Below, in pieces: positions 7,629 through 15,270 of a stretch of DNA of 22,932 nucleotides (position 1 is its first letter; each line of letters opens with the position of its first letter). Made by a program: the position numbers and the translations under genes. The notes under the pieces are model-generated. The model was not told where the DNA came from, searched no databases, and saw only the letters and a program-made list of their open reading frames with translations. The DNA comes from DATHWB01 sp041744795 (GTDB taxonomy: Bacteria > Actinomycetota > Acidimicrobiia > Spongiisociales > ZC4RG35), in contig JBGTKD010000188.1 of assembly GCA_041744795.1 (NCBI GenBank), positions 1-22,932 on the forward strand. Direction: 5' to 3'.

Positions 7629-8594
7629 TCAGCGGCTCTTGGCTGCCTTGATCGCTTCGACAATCGCAGGCACCACCTGATGGAGGTCGCCGATGATCGC
7701 GTAATCAGCCTTCGCAACCATGTTCGCCTCGGCGTCGGTGTTGATCGCAAGGATTCGCTTCGAGGCCATCGCACCCACCCAGTGCTGGATCGCACCCGAC
7801 ACGCCACAGGCGATGTACAACTCCGGAGCGATCCGCGTGCCGGTCTGACCCACCTGATCGGTGTGTGGCCGCCAGCCGTTGTTGGTCACCACTCGAGAGC
7901 ACCCGACAACCCCACCCAGAAGTTCGGCGAGTTCCTCCAGGGGGCCGAAACCCTCTGCCGAGCCGACGCCCCGACCACCGCTGACCACCACTGGGGCCGT
8001 GGCCAAAGTGACACCCGTGGTCAGAACCACGCGATCCACTACCACTGTGCGCGCCAGCGAGTCATCCAACTCAGGGCTGAACACCCGGGTTTCGCCGGCG
8101 CCAGGACTCGGCGTCGGTTCGACTGTGTGGTGGGCAAACGTGAGCAGAGGGACCGCTCCATCGAGCGAGGCCCGTTCGAGGAGTGAGCCACCCCATCTGA
8201 GCCGGGTCACCTCCCAGGGTGACCCGGGATCCACTTCAAGGCAGTTGGCAGCGAAGGGTTGCTCCATGAGTGCAGCGACGTGGGCAATCACCTCATTGCC
8301 CCGGTCGGTGCCGGTCGTCACGACCGCACCCGCTCCTTCGGTGAGCGCGAGTTGGGCAATAGCTTCACCCCAGGCCTCCGATCCGTAGTCGGAGAGGATC
8401 GGATGATGGACCTGGTGGACGACTTCGGCACCGTGAGCAGCAACCTCACCTGCCAAGTCGTCGGCCATCGCGCCGACCGTCGCGGCGTGCATCGCAACGC
8501 CCAACTTTGTGGCTAAACCTCGTCCCGCCGTCAAGGCCTCCTGCGCGGCTTCCGCGAGGACCCCCCTGTCGTGTTCGACAACGACCAGCAACAT
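7629..8594 (-). CDS. etfA: Electron transfer flavoprotein alpha subunit
   Basis: The product has 321 residues. The N-terminal alpha/beta domain starts LLVVVEHDRGVLAEAAQEAL. The C-terminal FAD-binding domain shows VVSGGRGVGSAEGFGPLEEL, GWRPHTDQVGQTG, ACGVSGAIQHWVGA and INTDAEANMVAKADYAIIGD, matching the EtfA FAD motif in order. With EtfB it would accept electrons from the flavin dehydrogenase encoded upstream and pass them to ETF-quinone oxidoreductase, which is not in the window. The start ATG at 8594 overlaps the etfB stop by one base (TGATG), so translation is probably coupled. Small departures from the commonest motif, such as NNGWRPH where DAGWVPN is usual, fit a dedicated amine-dehydrogenase ETF rather than the housekeeping copy. 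That last point is inference. Confidence 0.94.
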   Translation of the reverse strand: MLLVVVEHDRGVLAEAAQEALTAGRGLATKLGVAMHAATVGAMADDLAGEVAAHGAEVVHQVHHPILSDYGSEAWGEAIAQLALTEGAGAVVTTGTDRGNEVIAHVAALMEQPFAANCLEVDPGSPWEVTRLRWGGSLLERASLDGAVPLLTFAHHTVEPTPSPGAGETRVFSPELDDSLARTVVVDRVVLTTGVTLATAPVVVSGGRGVGSAEGFGPLEELAELLGGVVGCSRVVTNNGWRPHTDQVGQTGTRIAPELYIACGVSGAIQHWVGAMASKRILAINTDAEANMVAKADYAIIGDLHQVVPAIVEAIKAAKSR

Positions 8595-9358
8595 CAGAGC
8601 ACCCCGATCTCGGCAAGGATCTCGACCACCCTTGGGGCAGCCTCCGGGCCGTGACCAAGTACGACCGTCTCGGTGATTTGCTCCTTCGGCGGACGGAACT
8701 CCATCGTCGCCAGACCACCAATTTGCCCTGTGGGCTCGACCGACTCGACCTCAGCCTTCTTGGAACCGAGGCGACCTTTGAGGGTCGGATATCGGGGAAG
8801 GTTCAAACCCTCTTTCACGCCGAGAACTGCCGGAAGGGGGATGCGGTATTCCTCAAAACCGCCGTCAAACGGCCTTCGAGCAACGACCATCCCATCCGAG
8901 AACTCGATCCCCTTGACTCCGTTGATCACCGGACGGTCCAGCGCCCGAGCGACTCGAATCCCGACCTGGAACCCGCCCGAGTCGGCGGACTCGTTTCCGA
9001 AGAGGATGAGATCGAACGCGCCATCCCTTGACTCGATCCCCGATATCGCAGATGCGATCGAAGATGCCGTGCGCTGCGGATCCCAATCGGACCCGTCGGT
9101 GGGGAGGAGCACTGCTGCATCGACACCCAAGGAGAGGGCGTATCGCAACTGATCCTCGGCCTGCGTCGGTCCGAGGGTGAGGACAGTTGAGTGACCACCT
9201 TCCCTCTCGACTATCTGGACAGCCTCTTCCACAGCGCATTCCTCGTGCGGGCTCATGGTGAAGCCAAGGTGAGCGGTATCCAGCGACTTCCCATCGGGGG
9301 AGATCACGATGCGGGCGCCAGGGGCGGGGACGCGCTTGACGCAAACGAGGACGCGCAT
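8594..9358 (-). CDS. etfB: Electron transfer flavoprotein beta subunit
   Basis: The product has 254 residues, normal for EtfB. It opens MRVLVCVKRVPAPGARI, has the MSPHEECAVEEAVQI segment near the nucleotide-binding region, and VLGVKEGLNLPRYPTLKGRL, the equivalent of the EtfB recognition loop with its Leu residue. It pairs with EtfA to carry electrons from the upstream dehydrogenase. The start is one base after the stop of the dehydrogenase gene (TGA, T, ATG) and the stop overlaps etfA by one base, so the three genes are one tightly coupled transcript. Confidence 0.94.
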   Translation of the reverse strand: MRVLVCVKRVPAPGARIVISPDGKSLDTAHLGFTMSPHEECAVEEAVQIVEREGGHSTVLTLGPTQAEDQLRYALSLGVDAAVLLPTDGSDWDPQRTASSIASAISGIESRDGAFDLILFGNESADSGGFQVGIRVARALDRPVINGVKGIEFSDGMVVARRPFDGGFEEYRIPLPAVLGVKEGLNLPRYPTLKGRLGSKKAEVESVEPTGQIGGLATMEFRPPKEQITETVVLGHGPEAAPRVVEILAEIGVL

Positions 9359-9359
9359 A

Positions 9360-11885
9360 TCAGCCCTTCATCCTGGTGTCATCGGGATCGAACAGCGGCT
9401 GGCTGCCGACCCGGGCAACTCGGACGGGAAACAGTTCGTTCATGTACATGACCCGGAGCTCGTTGCCCTCCACCGCGTGTTCCGGCGGGAGATAGGCCAT
9501 CAGCAGGTACTTGTCGAGCGAGGGCCCGTTGCCTGCGCTGGTGACCCGAGACACGCGACCCTTGGCGTCGACGATCCGATCACCATCGACGGTCAGAATC
9601 GGCTCGTTGCCACCGGTCATGTATCGCCGTCGGCCCGCGGAATCTGTGTGATCTTCGACCGTGAGCGTGCACATGTGGGTGACCAGCTCTTCGGCTCTGG
9701 AGGCCAGGTAGGCCTCCTTGCCGATGAAGTCGGCGTCCTTGACACGGGGTCGAGACAGTCCAGCCTCGACCGGTGAGTACTCGGACTCGAGTTCGGCACC
9801 CATCAGGCGGTACCCCTTTTCAAGGCGACCTGTCGCCCCGTAGACACCGGCGCCGACTGGTCGCACATCATGACTCTGGCCGGCCCCCCACAGCGCGTCC
9901 CAGAGCCGCAAACCGTGAGGTATCGAGGCGGTGATCTCCCAACCGTTCTCTCCTACATAGGAGATGCGCAGCATCCGCGTTGGAATACCGTCGATCAGAA
10001 CCTCCTGGGTCGTTCCGTACGGGAAAGCCGCCAGGCTGAGGTCTGACTCGGTCAAACCCGAAACGAGCGCCTCGGCCTTGGGACCCCAAACTCCGATAGT
10101 CGTCACCGCTGAACTCAGGTTCGTGAACTGAACCGATCCGTCGCCAGGGAGGTTGCACCTGAACCAATACTCGTCACGACCCCCGTCGAACGCACCGGTG
10201 ACGATTCGGAAGCGGTCATGGCCGACGCGCAGAACGGTGAGGTCGGTCCGGAAGCCGCCTGTCGGTGTGAGCACCGGCGTGTAGACGGAGGAGCCGACCG
10301 GCCTGTCGCACTTGTTCACGGTCATCGCTTCGATGTAGTCGAGCGCTCCGGGGCCGTTCACTTCGAAGACCTGGAAAGCGGACAGGTCCACCATGGCCAC
10401 GTGATCGCGCATGTGCAGGTGCTCGGCCGTGATGATCGGAGACCACCAACGCCGGTCCCACTCGTGGTCCCGGTCGGCCACCGCGTAGCGTTCCACTAGA
10501 TCAGCATTTGACTCATACCAGTGCGGACGCTCCCAGCCGCGGGCGTCGAAGAACTCTGCGCCGAGAGCCTCCGTCCGGCCATGGAAAGGAGCCCGGTTCA
10601 CCCCCCGCTCGGATGCCCACTGCTCTCGCGGGTGCACTATTCCGTAGGTCTTGTTGAAGTGTTCCGCCGAGCGAGCCTCGATGTGATGAACCGTGCGCTC
10701 GTGCTCGTAGAGCCGGGCGATATCAGATCCGTGCGGGTCAGCGATGTGAGGATATCCGTGAGTCATCCACTCTGCGAGGAGTTGGGCGATCGCCGGACCT
10801 TCCTTGATCCAGACCGCAGCAGCAGACCAGAGGTTTTCGACCTCGACGGTCTCTCCCAGAACGGGCATGGCGTCAGGAGTGAGAGAAAGCAGACCGTTGA
10901 TGGCGTAACGGATCTCAGCGGTCTCGAGGATCTCGCCCATGAGCTCAAGAGCGTCTTCGAGTTGGGCGTCGAAGTCGTCCTGGGTGAATGGCATCTCGGT
11001 TGGCGAGAGGGCGGCTTCTTCGTTTGAGGGGATGTCGTCGGGGCGGTGGAAGATCGGGCGGTGGGCATAGGAACCCACTTCCATCGACCCGGCGGACTGC
11101 CGTTCGTACATGAAGGTGTCCATGTCACGCACGATCGGGTAGCCGATTTCGTTCCCGGTCTGCTGAAGGACATCGATGGGGCCGACGTCGGCCATCTGGT
11201 GGACCGCAGGCGTGAGAGGGATCGTTGCGCCCGCCATACTGGCGATGCGTGGACTCCAAACTCCGCAGGCCACGACTACGTAGTCAGCCTCGATCGTGCC
11301 CTTGTCGGTCACCACGGCGCTGATGCGCGGACGTCCGAAGGGTGTCGGTGCGGTTTCGAGGTCGAGGACTTCTGTATTGGCATGGATCGCGAGAGCACCA
11401 GCAGCGACGGCCTTCTCGCGCATCAGCGTGCCAGCACGAAGCGAGTCGACGACGGAGACGCTGGGAGTATGGAACCCTCCGAGGATGACTGACTCATCGA
11501 GGAACGGGACCAGTGCTTTGACCTCAGCGGGAGTGAGGAGCTCTGATTCGATACCCCACGCCTTTGCCGAGGTCATGCGTCGCCGCAACTCCTCCATACG
11601 CTCTTCGGTCCTGGCCACCTCGATCCCGCCGCATTCGGTGTTGACACCCATCTCCTCGTACTGACGCTGACTCTCGAGGGTGAGGACTGCCATTTCCTTG
11701 TTGTGATCGGTTGGAAAGATGAAGTTCGAGGCATGCCCGGTTGAACCGCCCGGGTTGGGCAGAGGCCCCTTGTCGAGGAGAACCATGTCGGTCCATCCGA
11801 GGTCGGCGAGATGCCCCACGAGGCAGTTCCCCACGATTCCCGCACCAATCACCACGACTCTCGCCTTGGAAGGCAGGTCGGCCAT
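9360..11885 (-). CDS. FAD-dependent oxidoreductase-GcvT fusion (dimethylglycine/sarcosine dehydrogenase type)
   Basis: The product has 841 residues. A DAO-type FAD domain (about 8-380) begins with the dinucleotide motif VVVIGAGIVG (GAGIVG at 14-19) and has GSTGHASNF, the area where covalent flavin is attached to His in related dehydrogenases. A short middle domain follows. A GcvT aminomethyltransferase domain (about 440-830) shows RISYVGENGWEI, GRLEKGYRLMGAELES and SPVEAGLSRP. Such fusions oxidatively demethylate dimethylglycine or sarcosine, place the C1 unit on tetrahydrofolate and reduce ETF, and etfB/etfA follow directly. The exact substrate is not certain. ATG 11885 is preferred over the in-frame ATG at 11942 because GAGGAG precedes it and the FAD motif then sits at the usual distance. 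It is the first gene of the minus-strand operon. Confidence 0.92.
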   Translation of the reverse strand: MADLPSKARVVVIGAGIVGNCLVGHLADLGWTDMVLLDKGPLPNPGGSTGHASNFIFPTDHNKEMAVLTLESQRQYEEMGVNTECGGIEVARTEERMEELRRRMTSAKAWGIESELLTPAEVKALVPFLDESVILGGFHTPSVSVVDSLRAGTLMREKAVAAGALAIHANTEVLDLETAPTPFGRPRISAVVTDKGTIEADYVVVACGVWSPRIASMAGATIPLTPAVHQMADVGPIDVLQQTGNEIGYPIVRDMDTFMYERQSAGSMEVGSYAHRPIFHRPDDIPSNEEAALSPTEMPFTQDDFDAQLEDALELMGEILETAEIRYAINGLLSLTPDAMPVLGETVEVENLWSAAAVWIKEGPAIAQLLAEWMTHGYPHIADPHGSDIARLYEHERTVHHIEARSAEHFNKTYGIVHPREQWASERGVNRAPFHGRTEALGAEFFDARGWERPHWYESNADLVERYAVADRDHEWDRRWWSPIITAEHLHMRDHVAMVDLSAFQVFEVNGPGALDYIEAMTVNKCDRPVGSSVYTPVLTPTGGFRTDLTVLRVGHDRFRIVTGAFDGGRDEYWFRCNLPGDGSVQFTNLSSAVTTIGVWGPKAEALVSGLTESDLSLAAFPYGTTQEVLIDGIPTRMLRISYVGENGWEITASIPHGLRLWDALWGAGQSHDVRPVGAGVYGATGRLEKGYRLMGAELESEYSPVEAGLSRPRVKDADFIGKEAYLASRAEELVTHMCTLTVEDHTDSAGRRRYMTGGNEPILTVDGDRIVDAKGRVSRVTSAGNGPSLDKYLLMAYLPPEHAVEGNELRVMYMNELFPVRVARVGSQPLFDPDDTRMKG

Positions 11886-11913
11886 TTCGACTCCTCGACT
11901 CGACAGTCCGCTG

Positions 11914-11942
11914 ATCCTAGTTGTTGCTGATATATCTGTCAT
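11914..11942 (-). promoter_or_regulatory. Promoter of the dehydrogenase-etfBA-MttB operon
   Basis: On the minus strand ATGACA (11942-11937) and TAGGAT (11919-11914) are 17 bp apart, matching the TTGACA consensus at five of six positions and a common -10 form. Transcription would start near 11907, leaving a leader of about 22 nt that contains the GAGGAG ribosome site. Confidence 0.55.
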
Positions 11943-11963
11943 CTATCAGTTGTCGTGTAGGAT
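11936..11963 (+). promoter_or_regulatory. Promoter of the GntR regulator gene, probably leaderless
   Basis: CTGTCA (11936-11941) and TAGGAT (11958-11963) are 16 bp apart. The -10 box ends only six bases before the ATG at 11970, so transcription would begin at or next to the start codon. The absence of a clear Shine-Dalgarno agrees. The -35 box overlaps that of the divergent promoter. Confidence 0.5.
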
Positions 11964-11969
11964 CTTCTG

Positions 11970-12599
11970 ATGATCAAGGCCCCAGCTTCCCAGGCGGAGG
12001 TTGCATACGAGGCGCTGCTGGACTTGCTGGTCAGACTGGAGATCCCACCTGGCCACCCGCTGGTCGAGGCCGACCTCATGAGATCGATCGGAGTCGGGAG
12101 AACCCCACTACGCGACGCAATCCACCGGTTAGAGATGCAGCGCCTCGTGGCTATCTACCCGCGGCGAGGGACGTTCGCGACTGACATCAACATCGGCGAT
12201 TTGGCGCTCATCACCGACGTTCGATCTGAACTCGAAACCCTGGCTGCGTCACAGGCAGCCACTCGCTCGACTGAGTCCGACCGCGTGGCGCTCGGTCGTC
12301 TCCTCAGTCGTGTCGAAACGCGCGGCACCCGCAAACCGATCGAACTCGACACAGCCATCCATAGGACGATCTACGCCGCCGCCCACAACCACTTCCTCGC
12401 ATCGACGGCCGAGATGTATCACAACCTCTCGCTGCGCCTATGGCATCTGTACATGGAACGCCTCAACGACATATCCAGCCACGTCGAAGAACACCGCGTT
12501 CTACTTGCAGCCATTTTGCGGCGCGACGCCGAGGCTGCGGCACTGGCAGCCCGCAGCCATGTGAGACGTTTCGAGGCCTCCGTGTCGGGCGTCATCTGA
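11970..12599 (+). CDS. GntR-family transcriptional regulator, FCD (FadR) subfamily
   Basis: The product has 209 residues. The winged helix-turn-helix (about 8-72) reads LVEADLMRSIGVGRTPLRDA, then IHRLEMQRLVAIYPRRGTF, the standard GntR recognition helix and wing. The FCD effector domain (about 80-205) has the metal-ligand pattern DTAIH, then EEHRVLL, then ARSHVRRF, so it probably binds a carboxylate ligand at a metal site. It diverges from the dehydrogenase operon and stands just upstream of the corrinoid operon, so it is the obvious candidate to control either or both. Whether it represses or activates, and its ligand, are not shown. The transcript is probably leaderless. Confidence 0.9.
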   Translation: MIKAPASQAEVAYEALLDLLVRLEIPPGHPLVEADLMRSIGVGRTPLRDAIHRLEMQRLVAIYPRRGTFATDINIGDLALITDVRSELETLAASQAATRSTESDRVALGRLLSRVETRGTRKPIELDTAIHRTIYAAAHNHFLASTAEMYHNLSLRLWHLYMERLNDISSHVEEHRVLLAAILRRDAEAAALAARSHVRRFEASVSGVI

Positions 12600-12660
12600 T
12601 CCGCCCCACTGAGCGGTTCTGGGCCACATCGTGGAACGCGTCATACTCTCGGCAGAGAGC

Positions 12661-12673
12661 GACCAGATTGGTC
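12661..12673. promoter_or_regulatory. Small palindrome upstream of the corrinoid operon promoter
   Basis: GACCA-GAT-TGGTC has 5-bp arms about 30 bp before the -35 box at 12705. Its size and position would suit an operator for the GntR or IclR regulator, but a 10-bp match can arise by chance. Confidence 0.28.
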
Positions 12674-12704
12674 GAATGAGCTAGAAAAATCCTTGCTCGT
12701 TTCA

Positions 12705-12733
12705 TCGACATAGACGTCCGGTAAAGGTACGAT
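12705..12733 (+). promoter_or_regulatory. Promoter of the corrinoid methyltransferase operon
   Basis: TCGACA (12705-12710) and TACGAT (12728-12733) are separated by exactly 17 bp, five of six and four of six matches to sigma-70-type consensus. Transcription would start near 12740, giving a leader of about 44 nt. This leader contains a dyad, CACGAT-CCAC-ATCGTG (12744-12759), which could be an operator just past the start site or a small hairpin. GAGGTGAT precedes the ATG at 12784. Confidence 0.5.
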
Positions 12734-12783
12734 TCCACTACGCCACGATCCACATCGTGAGAGCGTTCCCGTCACGAGGTGAT

Positions 12784-13482
12784 ATGAGCGACCAAGAGCT
12801 GGACCTTTCCACTCTGAACGATGAGGAACTCGTCGAACAGATGCACGACGATCTCTATGACGGCATGGCCGAAGAGATCGCCGAGGCCACCCAGATTCTC
12901 CTAGACCGCGGATGGGACGCTTCGCGCGTCCTCAACGACGCACTAGTTGAGGGAATGCGAATCGTCGGGATCGACTTCCGAGACGGCATCCTCTTCGTGC
13001 CCGAAGTGTTGCTCGCCGCCAACGCCATGAAGGCCGGAATGGCCCTATTGCGCCCGATCCTCGCCGAGACCGGCGCCCGGACGATCGGGAAGGTCGTGAT
13101 CGGCACCGTCAAAGGCGACATCCACGACATCGGCAAAAACCTGGTCGGCATGATGTTCGAAGGCGCCGGATTCGAAGTGATCGACCTGGGAATCAACACC
13201 GACGTCGATGAATATCTCGCGGCGCTCGAGGAACATAAGCCCGACATTCTCGGCTTGTCTGCACTTCTCACCACCACCATGCCGTACATGAAGGTGGTCC
13301 TCGACACGATGGTCGAGAAGGGGATTCGCGACGACTACATCGTTCTCGTCGGCGGAGCCCCCTTGAACGAGGAGTTCGGAGCCGCCATCGGCGCCGACGC
13401 CTATTGCCGGGACGCAGCTGTCGCCGCTGAGACCGCCGAGGCGTTGGTTCTCGCTCGCCGCCTCACATCTGGCGAGGACTGA
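12784..13482 (+). CDS. B12-binding corrinoid protein (MtgC/MttC-type methyl carrier)
   Basis: The product has 232 residues, typical of these methyl carriers. The N-terminal cap domain (about 1-95) is helical (VLLAANAMKAGMALLRPIL). The cobalamin domain (about 100-230) has DIHDIGKN, with His114 as the expected lower axial ligand to cobalt, then GLSALLTTTMPYMK and VGGAPLNEEF, the complete B12-binding signature. It would take a methyl group from an MttB-family enzyme at Co(I) and hand it to the pterin methyltransferase encoded three genes downstream. It is the only corrinoid protein in the window and may serve both MttB paralogues. ATG 12784 is preferred over the upstream 12757 start because GAGGTGAT sits before it. 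It is the first gene of the seven-gene operon. Confidence 0.93.
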   Translation: MSDQELDLSTLNDEELVEQMHDDLYDGMAEEIAEATQILLDRGWDASRVLNDALVEGMRIVGIDFRDGILFVPEVLLAANAMKAGMALLRPILAETGARTIGKVVIGTVKGDIHDIGKNLVGMMFEGAGFEVIDLGINTDVDEYLAALEEHKPDILGLSALLTTTMPYMKVVLDTMVEKGIRDDYIVLVGGAPLNEEFGAAIGADAYCRDAAVAAETAEALVLARRLTSGED

Positions 13483-13484
13483 CG

Positions 13485-14066
13485 GTGACTGACCGGCTGC
13501 GTGTGATCGCATGCGGGGCCATCGCTCCAGAACTGAAGCAGGCCTATCTCGCCCTCGGCGTCGACGTGGTAATCGACCCACTGCCCGCTCCCCTGCACAA
13601 CACACCCGAGAAGATCACCGATGCGGTGCTCGAACGAATTGCCGCCTATCCGGACGACCGCATCCTGGTTGGTTACGCAGATTGCGGTACCGGCGGGCTG
13701 CTCGATGCCGCTCTAAACGAGATCGGAATCGAGAGGCTCCCTGGCGCGCATTGCTATGAGCTCTTCGCAGGATCCGATGCCTTCGCGGCGATTCAAGACG
13801 CTGAGCCTGGAACCTTCTATCTCACCGACTTCCTCCTCAGAAACTTTGACCTGCTCGTGTGGCGCGGTTTGGGTCTTGATAGGCATCCGGAGCTTCGCGA
13901 CACCTATTTCGGCAACTACCGACGGCTGGTCTTTTTGTCCCAGCGTTCCAACGCCGATGCGGTCGAGGCGGCACGCCTGGCAGCAACCAGGCTTGGTCTT
14001 GCGTTCGAACATGTTCCAACGGGGCTCCAACCCCTCACCATCACCTTGTCAGGAGACGCAGCATGA
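13485..14066 (+). CDS. DUF1638 protein, associated with corrinoid methyltransferases
   Basis: The product has 193 residues. I recognise the DUF1638 pattern: VIACGAIAPEL at the start, LPAPLHNTP, VGYADCGTGGLLD, GAHCYELFAG, EPGTFYLTDFLLRNFD and LGLDRHPELRDTYFGNY. No activity has been assigned to this family as far as I know. Three cysteines (10, 67, 90) and His89 lie in the most conserved motifs and could bind a metal or a corrinoid; that is inference. The gene starts with GTG at 13485, two bases after the corrinoid-protein stop, with GAGG about eight bases upstream. It overlaps the next gene by four bases. This close packing suggests it is needed in similar amounts to the methyl carrier, perhaps as a chaperone, cobalt loader or accessory subunit. 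Confidence 0.88.
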   Translation: MTDRLRVIACGAIAPELKQAYLALGVDVVIDPLPAPLHNTPEKITDAVLERIAAYPDDRILVGYADCGTGGLLDAALNEIGIERLPGAHCYELFAGSDAFAAIQDAEPGTFYLTDFLLRNFDLLVWRGLGLDRHPELRDTYFGNYRRLVFLSQRSNADAVEAARLAATRLGLAFEHVPTGLQPLTITLSGDAA

Positions 14067-14368
14067 GCGCCCAGTTGACAGTCATCTCGTGGCGGAACAT
14101 CCCTGCCCAGGTCGTCGCCTCCGAAGGGCGGACGAAGGTACGTGTCGAGTTATCCCAGCGTTTCCAGCTCGCCATCGACCGGGCTGCGATGAATGGCGGG
14201 CTGATCGGAACCGACACCTATCTAGAAGAGTGGACCCGCGCTACTCGGGACTGCGAAGACGACCTCGACAAGGCAGCACACGACGAGGCGGCGAGGATCG
14301 AAAACGAATACGACCGGATCCGACTGGAGCGTCTAATCGCCGATTCGGGTGTCGAGGAGGACAGATGA
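14063..14368 (+). CDS. Small PF13769 'virulence factor' family protein
   Basis: The product has 101 residues. The opening QLTVISWRNIPAQVV, the phrase LSQRFQLAIDRAAM, and GTDTYLEEWTRA followed by an acidic Ala/Glu-rich helix are the features of the family named Virulence_fact (PF13769). The name is historical and says nothing about its role here. It has no signal peptide or membrane segment, so it should be cytoplasmic. The gene overlaps both neighbours through ATGA junctions, so its output is likely fixed to DUF1638 and the pterin methyltransferase. A small acidic partner that stabilises or delivers one of the methyl-transfer proteins would fit, but that is inference. Confidence 0.82.
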   Translation: MSAQLTVISWRNIPAQVVASEGRTKVRVELSQRFQLAIDRAAMNGGLIGTDTYLEEWTRATRDCEDDLDKAAHDEAARIENEYDRIRLERLIADSGVEEDR

Positions 14369-15270
14369 CCCACACCGTGATCAGTTCGGCCACGCGCGAA
14401 GTGGTGATCGGGTTTGATCGCCCCTTCGCCATCATCGGGGAGCGGATCAATCCCACCGGGCGCAAGATGCTCGCCGAAGAGATGAAGGCCGGTGACTTCA
14501 GCCGGGTGGAAGCGGACGCAATCGCGCAGGTAGCGGCAGGAGCGAGAATCCTCGACGTCAACGCAGGCATTCCGCTGGCGGACGAGCCCGCGATCCTTGC
14601 CTCCACGATCAAGCTCGTTCAGTCCCTCGTCGACGTTCCCCTCTCGATCGACTCGTCAATCGTCGAAGCTCTCGAGGCCGGGTTATCCGTCTACCAGGGC
14701 AAGGCTCTCGTGAACTCCGTGACAGGCGAGGACGAACAGATGGAACGGGTGCTCCCCCTCGTTGCCAAGCACGGGGCGGCCGTGGTCGCGATAACCAACG
14801 ACGAAACTGGCATATCGGAGGATCCCGACGTGCGATTCGCGGTAGCGAAGAAGATCGTGTCCAGAGCCGCTGACTATGGGATCGGCCACGAAGACATCGT
14901 CGTCGATCCCCTGGTGATGCCGATCGGTGCGATGCGCTACGCCGGGAGACAGGTCTTTTCCCTCGTTCGCCGCCTACGAGAAGAACTAGGCGTCAATACG
15001 ACCTGCGGCGCGTCGAACATCAGCTTCGGACTTCCCAACAGGCCCAGTATCAACTCGGCGTTTCTCACTATGGCGATCGCCAGCGGAATGACATCGGCGA
15101 TAACCAACCCGCTGGAATCCGAGGTGAGGACGGCCGTCCTCGCTGCGGACGTTCTCGCCGGAAACGATCCAGACTGCGCAAGGTGGATCCGTGTGCACCG
15201 GGTTCCTCCACCGGAAGGCGAAGTAGACAGTCGCAGAACCGGACGACGGAGAGCGAGACCGGAAGCCTGA
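14365..15270 (+). CDS. Pterin-binding methyltransferase (MtgA/AcsE type, tetrahydrofolate:corrinoid)
   Basis: The product has 301 residues and a DHPS-like pterin-binding TIM barrel: FAIIGERINPTGRKML, ARILDVNAGIP, VPLSIDSS, ALVNSVTGE, IVVDPLVMPIG and TTCGASNISFGLPNR in the expected order. Relatives such as MtgA and AcsE move a methyl group between a corrinoid protein and tetrahydrofolate. In a catabolic operon the likely direction is methyl-corrinoid plus tetrahydrofolate to methyl-tetrahydrofolate. The C-terminal 25 residues are basic and low in complexity (SRRTGRRRARPEA). The frame is open far upstream, but ATG 14365 follows GAGGAGG and overlaps the previous stop by four bases. The stop overlaps the next ATG by one base. 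Confidence 0.93.
   Translation: MTHTVISSATREVVIGFDRPFAIIGERINPTGRKMLAEEMKAGDFSRVEADAIAQVAAGARILDVNAGIPLADEPAILASTIKLVQSLVDVPLSIDSSIVEALEAGLSVYQGKALVNSVTGEDEQMERVLPLVAKHGAAVVAITNDETGISEDPDVRFAVAKKIVSRAADYGIGHEDIVVDPLVMPIGAMRYAGRQVFSLVRRLREELGVNTTCGASNISFGLPNRPSINSAFLTMAIASGMTSAITNPLESEVRTAVLAADVLAGNDPDCARWIRVHRVPPPEGEVDSRRTGRRRARPEA

Larger units (their letters stand above)
11913..11964. promoter_or_regulatory. Nested dyad in the divergent promoter region
   Basis: GATCCTA (11913-11919) mirrors TAGGATC (11958-11964), and inside it CTGATA (11927-11932) mirrors TATCAG (11944-11949). The two dyads share a centre to within half a base, at about 11938. The outer arms are also the -10 boxes of both promoters. 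The inner arms are good candidates for an operator, most simply for the adjacent GntR/FCD regulator. Confidence 0.5.

Noticed and set aside
7547..7807. N-terminal extension of the first MttB-like gene
   Set aside because: It overlaps etfA, is Arg/Ser-rich without homology, and ATG 7546 has a good ribosome site.
12600..12783. Cobalamin riboswitch upstream of the corrinoid operon
   Set aside because: The gap is short and I see no B12-box-like core.
13756..14364. Upstream extension of the pterin methyltransferase frame
   Set aside because: It is the shadow of the DUF1638 and PF13769 genes; the real start at 14365 has GAGGAGG and an ATGA overlap.
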